Assembly (NCBI GenBank): GCA_001797465.1
Contig: MGPQ01000020.1
Span: 62,001-126,000 of the forward strand
Source of the DNA: Deltaproteobacteria bacterium GWB2_55_19
GTDB lineage: Bacteria > Desulfobacterota > GWC2-55-46
Length of the DNA: 64,000 nucleotides
Direction of reading: 5' to 3'
Below, one piece after another: positions 8,227 to 16,831 of this stretch (position 1 is its first letter; every line of letters starts with the position of its first letter). The notes under the pieces are model-generated. The model was not told the DNA's origin. It saw only the letters and a list, made by a program, of their open reading frames with translations, and did not search any database. The position numbers and the translations under genes are program-made.

Positions 8227-9826
8227 TTGCTTTTTTCTCTCTTCCCTCAAGGATTCTTCTGCACGCGGCGTAAAGCTCAACGGAGGCGTCCTTGCATGCC
8301 TCTTGAACAGCCTTGTATGCCTCCACGGTCCCGATCATGCCGAGCGAGTTGGCGGCGAGTATCCTTATCTCCTCGTTCGCCTTCTTGCCGAACCAGACCT
8401 TCCTGAAGAGGAGCCTCTCAAGGTACGGCACGGCCTTGACGCTCCCTATGTGGCCGAGTGCCCTGATGGCCTCTCGTTTAGGCTCGTGGGTCTCGCCGAG
8501 CGATTCCCTCCGGAGCGCTATCTCGCCGAGTATGTCCGCAACGGACGGGTCTTTCAGGACACCGAGCGAGATTATCGCCTGCGCTACTATGGAAGGGTCC
8601 TCTTCGCCGAGAGTCTTTATGAGAATCGCGGTCGCCCTCGGTCCGCCGATCTTGACGAGGCTTTTAAGGGCCTCTTTCTTGACCCTTGGCTCGGGGTTCG
8701 CGTACACCGTCTCTATGGCGTCGATCGCGGCCGGGTCCTTCAGCTCCCCAAGGAGCCCGACCATCTGCCTAATCACGTACCACTCGGGGTTGCTGAGCCT
8801 CTCCTCTACGAGCGGCCGCACCTGTTTTCCGAAGCGGACTATGAGGTTAAAGAGGTTCCGCCTCGCGACCGCGTCCCCGGAGTCTATTATGGAGTCCAGG
8901 AGCGCCCTTGCCGCGTCTTCCCCGGCGAACAGGAGTATGCTGTTGATCACCCCGCGGTGCGGCTCGTCTTTTGAAGCGAGCCTCTGCACCAGGTAAATGA
9001 TCATATCATGGTTGAGGAAAGACCTCAATCTCTCGGAGGCGAGCGTCCGCAAGTCGTCGGCGAGCCTGGGTTGAGTGGACAGGTGCTCGACGAAGACGAG
9101 GCAGGCGGGGAATATCTCGTCAAGCCTCTTTTCCATCAAGACCGCCTCGCCCTTCTCCTTAAGCCTCACGGAGAGGTCCTGATACCTGATGAAGTCCCGC
9201 TCGTCCCTTATAAGAGAAATCAGGTCAGCGAAGGTGGTCTCGTCGGCCTTTTCCTCCTCCTCCCTTGGCGCAGGGGCCTTTTCCGCCTCCTGGGACTGGG
9301 CCTCCCCGGGGGCCTCCTCCTCCTTTTTCTTCTCCTCCGCGAGTTCCTTCCTCTCCTTATCCTTTTTTTCCTCGAGTTCCCTTTTGATCTTGAGGAGGTC
9401 CTCGGGCCGCAGGGCGTTTATGAGTACGCCGGTGACATCCTTAAGGGCGAATACCGCCTCTGCCCCGCCCTGCGCAAGGAGGTCTTCGGGCTCGAGCTTG
9501 ACGATTGAGAGGAGGACCTTGAGCTCACTTACAGTGAGCCTCGGCGAGAAGGTTATCTCCTTTATGCGCCTGAAAAAGAGCTTCTTGCCGAGAGAGGCGA
9601 CCTCTGCGTTGCCGGGGGCGACGTGGGTCTTGTTGTCGTAGAAACCCTTCTGGTCTATCTTCCATTTTATTTCGCCTTGGATCTCGAGCGATTTTCTGAA
9701 GAGCAGATAGCATTTCTCAACGGACGCGTCAAGCTGAGGGTGCCCCTCAGGATAGAAATTATGCATCTTGACAGCCTTGTGGAGTTCAATTAGTATGTTT
9801 GTGTAGCTTGGGATTTCAATAGCCAT
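8216..9826 (-). CDS. HEAT-repeat protein with YPxGHP N-terminal domain
   Basis: A 536-residue protein. Residues about 8-140 resemble the N-terminal domain of the HD-GYP protein just downstream, with FYPEGHP at 24-30 and a shared C-terminal part of the domain (ELKVLLSIVK versus ELSAVFDVLA). Residues about 140-200 are a highly charged Glu/Lys/Ala linker, likely coiled coil or disordered. Residues about 250-530 contain a series of HEAT repeats (for example DPAAIDAIETVYANPEPRVK). No enzyme motif is visible. The 11-base overlap with the HD-GYP gene suggests the two products work together, probably as scaffold and phosphodiesterase. Confidence 0.82.
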   Translation of the reverse strand: MAIEIPSYTNILIELHKAVKMHNFYPEGHPQLDASVEKCYLLFRKSLEIQGEIKWKIDQKGFYDNKTHVAPGNAEVASLGKKLFFRRIKEITFSPRLTVSELKVLLSIVKLEPEDLLAQGGAEAVFALKDVTGVLINALRPEDLLKIKRELEEKKDKERKELAEEKKKEEEAPGEAQSQEAEKAPAPREEEEKADETTFADLISLIRDERDFIRYQDLSVRLKEKGEAVLMEKRLDEIFPACLVFVEHLSTQPRLADDLRTLASERLRSFLNHDMIIYLVQRLASKDEPHRGVINSILLFAGEDAARALLDSIIDSGDAVARRNLFNLIVRFGKQVRPLVEERLSNPEWYVIRQMVGLLGELKDPAAIDAIETVYANPEPRVKKEALKSLVKIGGPRATAILIKTLGEEDPSIVAQAIISLGVLKDPSVADILGEIALRRESLGETHEPKREAIRALGHIGSVKAVPYLERLLFRKVWFGKKANEEIRILAANSLGMIGTVEAYKAVQEACKDASVELYAACRRILEGREKKANER

Positions 9827-9860
9827 ATTAGCGTTTTTTCAAATGAATTTAATGAAAGTC

Positions 9861-9888
9861 ATATTAACAAAACTGGCATGATTGTCAA
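9861..9888 (-). promoter_or_regulatory. Candidate sigma-70 promoter for the HEAT/HD-GYP operon
   Basis: Read on the minus strand: TTGACA (9888-9883), a 16-base spacer, then TAATAT (9866-9861), about 35 bases before the start codon at 9826. It lies in the AT-rich divergent gap shared with radA. Confidence 0.5.
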
Positions 9889-9915
9889 TTGTAAACATCG
9901 TGTTTGACGGCCTGT

Positions 9916-11271
9916 ATGTCTAAGGCGAAGACATTCTACTCGTGCCAGTCCTGCGGCCATGTCTCCTACAAGTGGCTCGGCAGGTGTCCCGATTGTTCGG
10001 CCTGGAATACCTTTATCGAGGAGGTCGAGGCCCCGGTCTCGAAGAGGGGGGCCCCCTCGTCATCTCCCTCCGTCCCTGAGCCTATCTCGAATTTAACCAC
10101 CGAAAAGGAATTCAGGGTAAGGACCCGCATCTCGGAGCTCGACCGCGTCCTCGGCGGGGGCATGGTCCCGGGCTCGGCCATACTCATCGGAGGGGACCCC
10201 GGTATAGGCAAATCCACGCTCCTCCTGCAGGCGATGGGCACCCTCGCGGAGGCTGGAGTCAAGGTCCTCTACATCACCGGCGAGGAATCGATGAGGCAGA
10301 TACGCCTCCGGGGCGAGAGGCTCGGGGCGATCTCGGAAAACCTCATCGTCTACGCCGAGACCTCGCTTGAGAGGATACTCGACGCGCTCCCCGGCGTAAA
10401 GCCCGGCGTCATCGTAATAGACTCGGTCCAGACGATATTCACATCCGCCTTCGAGTCCTCGCCGGGGTCCGTCAGCCAGGTGAGAGAGACTTCGGCAAGG
10501 CTCATCTCGCACGCCAAGTCGATGGAAACCCCCCTCTTCCTCGTGGGACATGTCACAAAGGACGGGTCGATCGCGGGGCCGAAGGTCCTCGAGCACATGG
10601 TCGACACCGTCCTCTACTTCGAGGGCGAGAGGGGGCACCCGTTCCGGATACTCCGCGCCGTAAAGAACCGCTTCGGCTCAGTCATGGAGATAGGCGTATT
10701 CGAGATGAAGGAATCCGGTTTAATAGAGGTCACGAACCCGTCCGAAGTCTTCCTCGCCGAAAGGCCCGCTGACTCGTCCGGCTCCGCCGTGGTATCGAGC
10801 CTTGAGGGTACCCGGACGATACTCGTGGAAGTGCAGTCGCTCGTCTGCCCCACGCTCTTCGGGGTGCCCCGGAGGACGGTCGTGGGTATCGACCACAACA
10901 AGGTGATGTTGCTTGCCGCGGTCCTTGAGAAGAAGGCAGGGGTGTCGCTTGCCAACCACGACATCTTCGTAAAGGTCGCCGGAGGCATAAGGCTCGATGA
11001 GCCGGCGATTGATCTCGGTATACTCGCCTCGCTCGCCTCGAACTTCCTCGATAAACCTATCGAACCCAAGACCGTCATATTCGGTGAGGTCGGGCTCGCC
11101 GGAGAGGTGAGGGCGATAAGCCAGGTAGAGCAGAGGGTCCGTGAGGCGGAAAAGCTCGGGTTCAAGCGTTGCGTTCTTCCAAAGGACAATCTGAAGCACT
11201 TGAAGAAGAGGGGCGCTATGCGCCTTGAGGGGGTCTCCACTATAAAAGAGGCGATAGAGAAGTTCTTTTAG
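9916..11271 (+). CDS. radA: DNA repair protein RadA
   Basis: A 451-residue protein with the RadA order: N-terminal zinc finger (CQSCG then CPDC), Walker A GGDPGIGKSTL, the diagnostic KNRFGS motif, and a C-terminal Lon-like domain (GGIRLDEPAIDLGILASLASN). RadA is a RecA-like ATPase that helps branch migration and processing of recombination intermediates. An in-frame TTG at 9904 would add four residues; the ATG at 9916 gives the family's usual MxKAKTFYSCQSCG start and is preferred. It is divergent from the HEAT/HD-GYP operon. Confidence 0.96.
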   Translation: MSKAKTFYSCQSCGHVSYKWLGRCPDCSAWNTFIEEVEAPVSKRGAPSSSPSVPEPISNLTTEKEFRVRTRISELDRVLGGGMVPGSAILIGGDPGIGKSTLLLQAMGTLAEAGVKVLYITGEESMRQIRLRGERLGAISENLIVYAETSLERILDALPGVKPGVIVIDSVQTIFTSAFESSPGSVSQVRETSARLISHAKSMETPLFLVGHVTKDGSIAGPKVLEHMVDTVLYFEGERGHPFRILRAVKNRFGSVMEIGVFEMKESGLIEVTNPSEVFLAERPADSSGSAVVSSLEGTRTILVEVQSLVCPTLFGVPRRTVVGIDHNKVMLLAAVLEKKAGVSLANHDIFVKVAGGIRLDEPAIDLGILASLASNFLDKPIEPKTVIFGEVGLAGEVRAISQVEQRVREAEKLGFKRCVLPKDNLKHLKKRGAMRLEGVSTIKEAIEKFF

Positions 11272-11322
11272 TCAGGCGGTCTCAAGGAGCTCGCCTGCCT
11301 TATAGATAAGGGACTTTCGTTC

Positions 11323-11331
11323 TGGTATAAT
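11323..11331 (+). promoter_or_regulatory. Candidate extended -10 promoter
   Basis: TGGTATAAT, a perfect -10 hexamer with the TGn extension, in the gap between radA and the PgaB-like gene. No good -35 is seen, which is usual for extended -10 promoters. The leader would be about 65 bases. Confidence 0.5.
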
Positions 11332-11404
11332 TTTATGACAGCGAGCGGGATGGTTTTGGGGGTTTTCGGGCGCCCATTTGTTTTATCCATCATCGGAGGC
11401 CGTA

Positions 11405-12937
11405 TTGTTGGTGATACAGACCGGCGCATTCAAGGTAAGGGGCTTTATCCTGCCACTGTTTCTTCTCTATATTATAGTTTTTTCAGGCACGGCCCTTGCC
11501 TCTGAGAGGCCTTTTTTTACGGACCAGGGGCAGATGAGATTCGCCCGTTTCCTCATGCACGGCGGCGAGTACAGGAGCGCGGCAAGGGAGTTCTCGAGGG
11601 CCATCGAGTTTTTCCCCGGAAGCCCGTTACTCGTTGAGGCCCAGTTCGGTATATCTGAAGCGTATTACATGGCCGGGCTTTATGACAAGGCCGAAGTCCA
11701 GTTCAGGCAATTCGTCAGGAACTTCCAGGAGAGCCCACTTGCCGGGTCCGCGCTCTCTCGTCTTGACGAACTCGGATGGATGCGGGTAAGGCGCCTGCCG
11801 GTTGTTCCTCTCCCGGAGACGGCATTAAAACCCGCCAGGGGGCTTAAGGCCGTGCAGGTCATGCTCTTCGAGGGGAGGACCCTTGATGAGGTCGATGGCG
11901 AGCTTAAGGGGCTTAAATCCGCCGGGGTAGATACCGTGATCCTCCGCGTCTTTCATAACAGCGGGGACAGGTTTTACCGGTTCGTCTCTCCGGGGGATAA
12001 AAGGGGCGTATACTTCAATACCACTTCGGCCCCGGTAGTGGACGACATGCTCTCTTCCGTACTTTCTTCCGCGCACAGCCATGGGTTGAAGGTATTCGCG
12101 TGGATGACGACAAGGTACGCCGACTACGGGGCCGAGGGTGATGAAGACCTCGCATGCAGGGGCTACGACATCCGTTCCAGGTCTTTTGTACGGTGCAAGG
12201 GGCTCGACCTCTTTAACGACAGGGCGGTTGAGAGGTTAGAGCGCATCTATTCCGACCTCGCCGAGTACGAGATAGACGGGGTGCTCTTTCAGGACGACCT
12301 TGTGCTCAGGCACAACGAGGGCTTCGGGGCGCGGATGGAGGTGCTCTTTAAAAAGGATACCGGGCTTGGGATAGACCCCGAAGCGTTATATCTAAGGACA
12401 GACGGCCCGTCGGTCCACTATACGGAGCTCTTCTGGAAGTGGGCGTCGTGGAAGAACCGGAGGCTCCTTGATATAGCCGGGAGGCTCAAAACCGCTGTGG
12501 CGAAGAAGAGGCCGGACGCCAGGTTCGCCATTAATCTCATGTACGAGTCCGTAACGAACGCCCCTTTTGCCCTTGCGTGGCTCTCGCAGGACTTTTCAGA
12601 GGCGGCGCGGAGAAACTTCGACTACTATTCCATCATGGCCTACCACAGGCAGATGGGGGAGGAGCTCAAACGGGACCCTGATGAGATACGCGAGATCATT
12701 GGGCGGATGGTCGAGGACGCCTCAGCCTCGGTCGGAGCGGAGAAGGTGCTCATAAAGGTGCAGACCATAGACTGGTCCTCAGGAGAGCCGCTACCGGACG
12801 AGGAGGTCGCCGGGATATTGAATAGCGTTAAGGCGAAGGAGCGGGTCTCGCTCGCCGTCGTCCCATACAGGTTGGGCCTCCCGCTCAAAGACCTTGCCGG
12901 AGGCGGGACCGGGGACGCGGCTGTTGCATTCAAATAG
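11405..12937 (+). CDS. Exported PgaB-like glycosidase with N-terminal TPR region
   Basis: A 510-residue protein. A signal peptide (hydrophobic about residues 12-27, ending GTALA) is followed by a short TPR-like region (about 35-110: YRSAAREFSRAIEFFPGSP and DKAEVQFRQFVRNF). From about residue 140 it resembles the C-terminal glycoside hydrolase domain of PgaB, with the acidic motif DGVLFQDDLVLRHNEGFG and later INLMYES and YYSIMAYHRQMG. That domain cleaves partly deacetylated poly-N-acetylglucosamine. The PgaB deacetylase domain is absent. The start is one of two adjacent TTG codons (11405 or 11408) after GGAGG at 11395-11399. The next genes, an FNR-like regulator and a histidine kinase, follow closely. 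Confidence 0.78.
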   Translation: MLVIQTGAFKVRGFILPLFLLYIIVFSGTALASERPFFTDQGQMRFARFLMHGGEYRSAAREFSRAIEFFPGSPLLVEAQFGISEAYYMAGLYDKAEVQFRQFVRNFQESPLAGSALSRLDELGWMRVRRLPVVPLPETALKPARGLKAVQVMLFEGRTLDEVDGELKGLKSAGVDTVILRVFHNSGDRFYRFVSPGDKRGVYFNTTSAPVVDDMLSSVLSSAHSHGLKVFAWMTTRYADYGAEGDEDLACRGYDIRSRSFVRCKGLDLFNDRAVERLERIYSDLAEYEIDGVLFQDDLVLRHNEGFGARMEVLFKKDTGLGIDPEALYLRTDGPSVHYTELFWKWASWKNRRLLDIAGRLKTAVAKKRPDARFAINLMYESVTNAPFALAWLSQDFSEAARRNFDYYSIMAYHRQMGEELKRDPDEIREIIGRMVEDASASVGAEKVLIKVQTIDWSSGEPLPDEEVAGILNSVKAKERVSLAVVPYRLGLPLKDLAGGGTGDAAVAFK

Positions 12938-12945
12938 GAAGGCAT

Positions 12946-13659
12946 ATGACGATACTTTCGAATAAGGACTATATCTGCTCGCTATGCAGGTGCCACATCA
13001 GGGAGAACACGATATTCACGGGGTTGAGCGACGCCCAGCTCGACGCCTTCAAGGACGTCGTCATAATATCTTCCTTTAAAAAGAGGGAGATAGTCTATCT
13101 CGACGGCGACGAGTGCACGGGCCTTTACATCATAAGGGCCGGGAGGCTAAAACTCGTAATGTCGTCTTCCACCGGCAAGGAGCAGATAATCAATATATTG
13201 AACCCCGGGGACCTCCTGGGGTTCGAGGTCTTCTACGAGGGGAGGGCCTACAAGAACACCGCCGTCGCCATGGAGGACTCAGAGCTCTGCTATATAGAGA
13301 AGAACGCCTTTTTCAAGATCATCGAGAGGGAGCCTGATATCTCGAAGAAGCTCATCATCTCTTTAGGGAAGGAGCTGAACCACGCCTACGAGAGGATAGG
13401 GAACCTCGGGCTCCTGAACGCCAAGGAGAAGCTCGGCCATCTCTTATATACGCTCGCCGACGAATACGGCGTCAAGGCCGACGGAGGGGTGAAGCTTAAC
13501 CTGAACCTCTCCCGCCTCGAGATAGCCGAGCTCCTCGGCATCACGCAGGAGACCTCGATAAGGCTCCTCAAGTCCTTTAAGGAGGACGGCATACTGGACA
13601 TAAAGAGAAAAGAGATAGTCATAAAGTCCATGTCCAGGCTGAAAGAATTCTCCGAATAA
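12946..13659 (+). CDS. CRP/FNR-family transcription regulator, FNR-like
   Basis: A 237-residue regulator: N-terminal cysteine cluster (C11, C14, C16 in CSLCRC), a cyclic-nucleotide-binding-type beta-barrel (about 25-140), a dimer helix, and a winged helix-turn-helix (about 165-225; recognition helix in GITQETSIRLLKSF). C115 (ELCYIEK) sits where FNR has its fourth cluster ligand, so an oxygen- or NO-sensing iron-sulphur cluster is plausible. In the recognition helix the Glu and Arg of the FNR E..SR pattern are kept, but the Ser is shifted by one. ATG start with GGAAGG upstream. It sits nine bases after the PgaB-like gene and before a histidine kinase, so it may control both. Confidence 0.88.
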   Translation: MTILSNKDYICSLCRCHIRENTIFTGLSDAQLDAFKDVVIISSFKKREIVYLDGDECTGLYIIRAGRLKLVMSSSTGKEQIINILNPGDLLGFEVFYEGRAYKNTAVAMEDSELCYIEKNAFFKIIEREPDISKKLIISLGKELNHAYERIGNLGLLNAKEKLGHLLYTLADEYGVKADGGVKLNLNLSRLEIAELLGITQETSIRLLKSFKEDGILDIKRKEIVIKSMSRLKEFSE

Positions 13660-13695
13660 CCGGGCTTCCGGGCCCCGAAGGACCGCCTCGTCCAA

Positions 13696-15117
13696 ATGGC
13701 ATTTTCCATCCGCACAAGACTGACCTTCTGGTACGTTACCCTACTGACCGTGAGCCTCATAGGCTTCGGCGCGGCCTTCTCGTATTCGCTCCTCAAGATT
13801 TACATGTACAGGACCGACAACCAGATAAGCTCCGTCGCCAACATGATGGTACATACGGTCGTCAAGCCCTCGGGGCAGATGTTCCTCCCCAGGGACTTCG
13901 ATATCATACTGGAGAGGTTCTTCGGCATAAGGACCGCCGGCAACTACATACAGGTCCTCGACCCGCTGGGGCAGACAGTGGCCAGGTCTTCCAACCTCGA
14001 GTCCATGAAGCTCCCGATTACGAGGGACACCTACCACGCGGCCGTAAACGGCGCGACGACCTTCGAGATCATCCGGAACATCGGGAGGTACCCTGTAAGG
14101 GTCGTCACAAAGCCGATATTCGTGCCTGACAAGGGGCTCGTGGCCATAGTCCAGGTCGGTTCGTCCCTTGAGGAGGTCGACGAGGTCTTCCACTCGCTCG
14201 CCTACATATTTATGCTCGGGGTCGCGGCCTCAGTCGTCATAGCGGGCGCCGTCGGCTGGTTCCTCGCGAAAAAGGCCCTGAAACCCGTTTCCGAGATAAC
14301 GAAGCTCGCGAGGAAGATAGGGGCCGAGAACCTGAACGAGCGCATAACGATAGAGGTCCCGAATGACGAGATAGGTCGCCTCGCCACCACCATCAACGAG
14401 ATGTTCGGCAGGCTCGAAAAATCCTTCAAGCAGATAAAACAGTTCACCGGCGACGCCTCGCATGAGCTCAAGACCCCGCTTACGATATTGAAAGGCGAGA
14501 TGGAGATAGCGCTCCGGTCAAAGGACGGCATTGAGGCTATGCGCGAGGCCTTGAAGTCCAGCCTGGAAGAGATAGACAGGATGAACTACATCGTCCGTAA
14601 CCTCCTCGACCTCGCTAAAATGGACGTTGAGAAGGAGGCTCTGCCGAAGGAGAGCGTCGACCTCGACAGGCTCCTCAAGGAGAGGCTCGACCACTTCCGG
14701 AGGCACGCCCTTGACAGCGGCGTCGAGTTGTATATCCTGAAAAGTATCCCGGTAATCGTGCGCGGAGACAGGGTGAGGATAAGCCAGCTCTTCTCGAACC
14801 TCATGGACAACGCCATAAAGTACACGCCCCGGGGCGGCACGGTCAAGCTCTCGCTCTCCGATGAGGACGGACGCGCGGTCTTCCGGGTCATGGACACCGG
14901 GGTCGGTATATCGAAGGAGGACGCGCCTTATATATTCGACAGGTTTTACAGGGTCGACAAGGCGCGCTCCAGGGACGTGGGCGGCGCTGGGCTCGGGCTC
15001 TCCATATGCAAGGGGATAGCAGAGGCGCACGGCGGTACGCTTGAAGTTGAGAGCGCGCCGTCCAGGGGCTCGACGTTCACGCTGAAACTGCCGCTTGCCG
15101 CGGTCACGGCGGTTTGA
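13696..15117 (+). CDS. Membrane sensor histidine kinase (CusS/EnvZ-like layout)
   Basis: A 473-residue kinase. One membrane segment near residues 11-32, a periplasmic sensor domain of about 135 residues, a second membrane segment (about 168-190), HAMP, then the dimerisation box FTGDASHELKTPLTILKG with the phosphorylated His, and an ATPase domain with N (NLMDNAIKYTP), G1 (DTGVGI), F (FDRFYRVDKARS) and G2 (GGAGLGLSICKG) boxes. It autophosphorylates in response to an external signal. No response regulator lies next to it in this window; the preceding regulator has no receiver domain. The partner must be elsewhere. Confidence 0.92.
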   Translation: MAFSIRTRLTFWYVTLLTVSLIGFGAAFSYSLLKIYMYRTDNQISSVANMMVHTVVKPSGQMFLPRDFDIILERFFGIRTAGNYIQVLDPLGQTVARSSNLESMKLPITRDTYHAAVNGATTFEIIRNIGRYPVRVVTKPIFVPDKGLVAIVQVGSSLEEVDEVFHSLAYIFMLGVAASVVIAGAVGWFLAKKALKPVSEITKLARKIGAENLNERITIEVPNDEIGRLATTINEMFGRLEKSFKQIKQFTGDASHELKTPLTILKGEMEIALRSKDGIEAMREALKSSLEEIDRMNYIVRNLLDLAKMDVEKEALPKESVDLDRLLKERLDHFRRHALDSGVELYILKSIPVIVRGDRVRISQLFSNLMDNAIKYTPRGGTVKLSLSDEDGRAVFRVMDTGVGISKEDAPYIFDRFYRVDKARSRDVGGAGLGLSICKGIAEAHGGTLEVESAPSRGSTFTLKLPLAAVTAV

Positions 15118-15212
15118 GCGTTTAAATTACGATATGATTACTTTCGGGGCGTCGGAACAAAGCAGGTACGCGCAGTACGTGAGTTTTGAAATAAATGAGG
15201 AGGGCATAGTTC

Positions 15213-16241
15213 ATGAACGTTGGCATACTTACCGGAGGCGGAGACTGCCCGGGACTGAACGCCGTAATAAGGGCCGTAGTCAAGAGGGGGCATCAGTTCG
15301 GCTACGAGTTCACAGGCATCAAGGAAGGTTGGAGGGGGCTCCTCCAATCCAATACGATAAAACTCTCAAAGCAGACGGTCTCCGGGCTCCTGCCGATGGG
15401 CGGGACCATCCTCGGCACGTCGAGGACGAACCCGCTTAAGGACCCGAAGGACGCCGAGACGCTTTTTAAGAACATCGAGGCGCTCAAGCTCGACGCCATA
15501 ATAGCCATAGGCGGGGACGACACTCTTGGGGTAGCCGCAAAGCTCCACGCCAAGGGGATAAAGGTCGTGGGCGTGCCGAAGACCATAGACAACGACCTCT
15601 TTGGCACGGACTTCACCTTCGGGTTCGACACCGCCGTTTCCATCGTCACCTGGGCGCTCGACAGGCTCCACTCCACGACAGAGGCCCACCAGAGGGTCAT
15701 GGTCGTCGAGGTCATGGGCAGGCACGCTGGATGGATCGCCGTCTACGGCGGCATAGCCGGAGGCGCGGACGTAATACTTATCCCTGAGAAGCCCTTTGAC
15801 GTGGACGAGGTCTGCGCCGTAATAAAGAAGCGGAAGGAAGAGGGAAAGAACTTCAGCCTCGTCGTCGCGGCGGAGGGGGCGTACCCCAAGGAGGCTGGAG
15901 GCATGATCACTAAGGACAAGTCCCTGGACTCCTTCGGACACGCCAAGCTCGGCGGCATTGGAGAGTTCCTCGCGACCGAAATAGAGAAGAGGACCTCGCT
16001 TGAGTCCCGCTTCGTGGTCCTCGGCCACCTCCAGAGAGGCGGCACGCCCACGGCCTACGATAGGATCCTCGCCACACGCTACGGCATAGGGGCGATAGAG
16101 CTCGTGCACGCGGGTAACTTCGGACGCATGGTGGCGCTCCAGGGAAACAGAATAGTCGACATCTCGCTCGCGGAGGCGACCGCCAAGCTCAAGACCGTGG
16201 ACGCCGAGATGTACAGGATAGCGCATATATTCTTCGGGTAG
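15213..16241 (+). CDS. 6-phosphofructokinase, pyrophosphate-type by active-site residues
   Basis: A 342-residue phosphofructokinase with GILTGGGDCPGLNAVIR at the start, PKTIDND, MGRHAGWIA and LGHLQRGGTP. Enzymes using ATP normally have Gly at the two positions equivalent to E. coli 104 and 124 (GGDGS and PGTIDND). Here they are Asp103 (GGDDT) and Lys123 (PKTIDND), the residues known for pyrophosphate-dependent PFKs. The enzyme would then phosphorylate fructose 6-phosphate with PPi, reversibly. ATG start at 15213 with GAGGAGG upstream. The gene stands alone between a histidine kinase and a lipoprotein gene. The pfkA/pfp name is left open. Confidence 0.92.
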   Translation: MNVGILTGGGDCPGLNAVIRAVVKRGHQFGYEFTGIKEGWRGLLQSNTIKLSKQTVSGLLPMGGTILGTSRTNPLKDPKDAETLFKNIEALKLDAIIAIGGDDTLGVAAKLHAKGIKVVGVPKTIDNDLFGTDFTFGFDTAVSIVTWALDRLHSTTEAHQRVMVVEVMGRHAGWIAVYGGIAGGADVILIPEKPFDVDEVCAVIKKRKEEGKNFSLVVAAEGAYPKEAGGMITKDKSLDSFGHAKLGGIGEFLATEIEKRTSLESRFVVLGHLQRGGTPTAYDRILATRYGIGAIELVHAGNFGRMVALQGNRIVDISLAEATAKLKTVDAEMYRIAHIFFG

Positions 16242-16363
16242 GCGTCTTGTTTGCATTTGAATCATTTCTGCGGTCGGGGAACTTTAGCCCCGCCCTTAAA
16301 CTCAGACCATCTCACCAGCCGATCGATATAACGGTTTTGCCGTAACCCCCAAAGGGGCATGCC

Positions 16364-16831
16364 GTGAAAAACCTGTTTAAGCCGTGCATGACATTTTTCC
16401 TGATAACAGCCCTTCTGCAGGCCTGCTCAAGGCCGCCTGACGAGGAGAGGATACGCGCAAGCGTTTCGAATGCGGTCGAGGCGGCTGAGGCAAAGGACGT
16501 AAAGGCCTTCATGCGATTCATATCGAAGGAATACGCCGACGACAGGGGGAACGACTACAACGGAGTGAAGGGTATCCTCGTCTATCAGCTCCTCAGGCCA
16601 GAGCCGGTGAAGGTCTTTCTGAGGGGGCTCTCAATCGAGGTCAAGGGGGACGCCGCACTTGTCGACGCGAAGGCGATAACGATGAGGGGGAGGAATATAA
16701 AATCGCTCTCCGATATCGTGCCCGACGAGGCGGAGGCTTACAGGTTCTCGATCTTATTCAAAAATGAGTCCGGCGACTGGAAGGTGAGGTCCGCCTCATG
16801 GGAGCCGATAGGTCTGGCGGGTCTGCTCTGA
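16364..16831 (+). CDS. Predicted lipoprotein with a SnoaL/NTF2-like fold
   Basis: A 155-residue protein beginning with GTG after AAAGGGG. Residues 1-21 are a lipoprotein signal (ITALLQAC, Cys21). The mature part begins with a helix rich in Glu and Ala (ASVSNAVEAAEAKDVKAFMRFIS) followed by strands ending in GDWKVRSASWEPIG, the usual helix-then-sheet pattern of SnoaL/NTF2-like cone-shaped folds. No catalytic residues can be assigned. The 3' end overlaps the Mut7-C gene by 34 bases. The 122-base gap before it holds only weak hairpins. Confidence 0.78.
   Translation: MKNLFKPCMTFFLITALLQACSRPPDEERIRASVSNAVEAAEAKDVKAFMRFISKEYADDRGNDYNGVKGILVYQLLRPEPVKVFLRGLSIEVKGDAALVDAKAITMRGRNIKSLSDIVPDEAEAYRFSILFKNESGDWKVRSASWEPIGLAGLL

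Noticed and set aside
8168-8974. + strand frame of 268 codons over the HEAT and HD-GYP genes
   Set aside because: The two minus-strand genes have clear domains; the + frame has low-complexity content and no start signal.
15366-16265. Antisense frame of 299 codons opposite the phosphofructokinase gene
   Set aside because: Same reason: the + strand gene is complete and conserved, and the antisense product resembles nothing.
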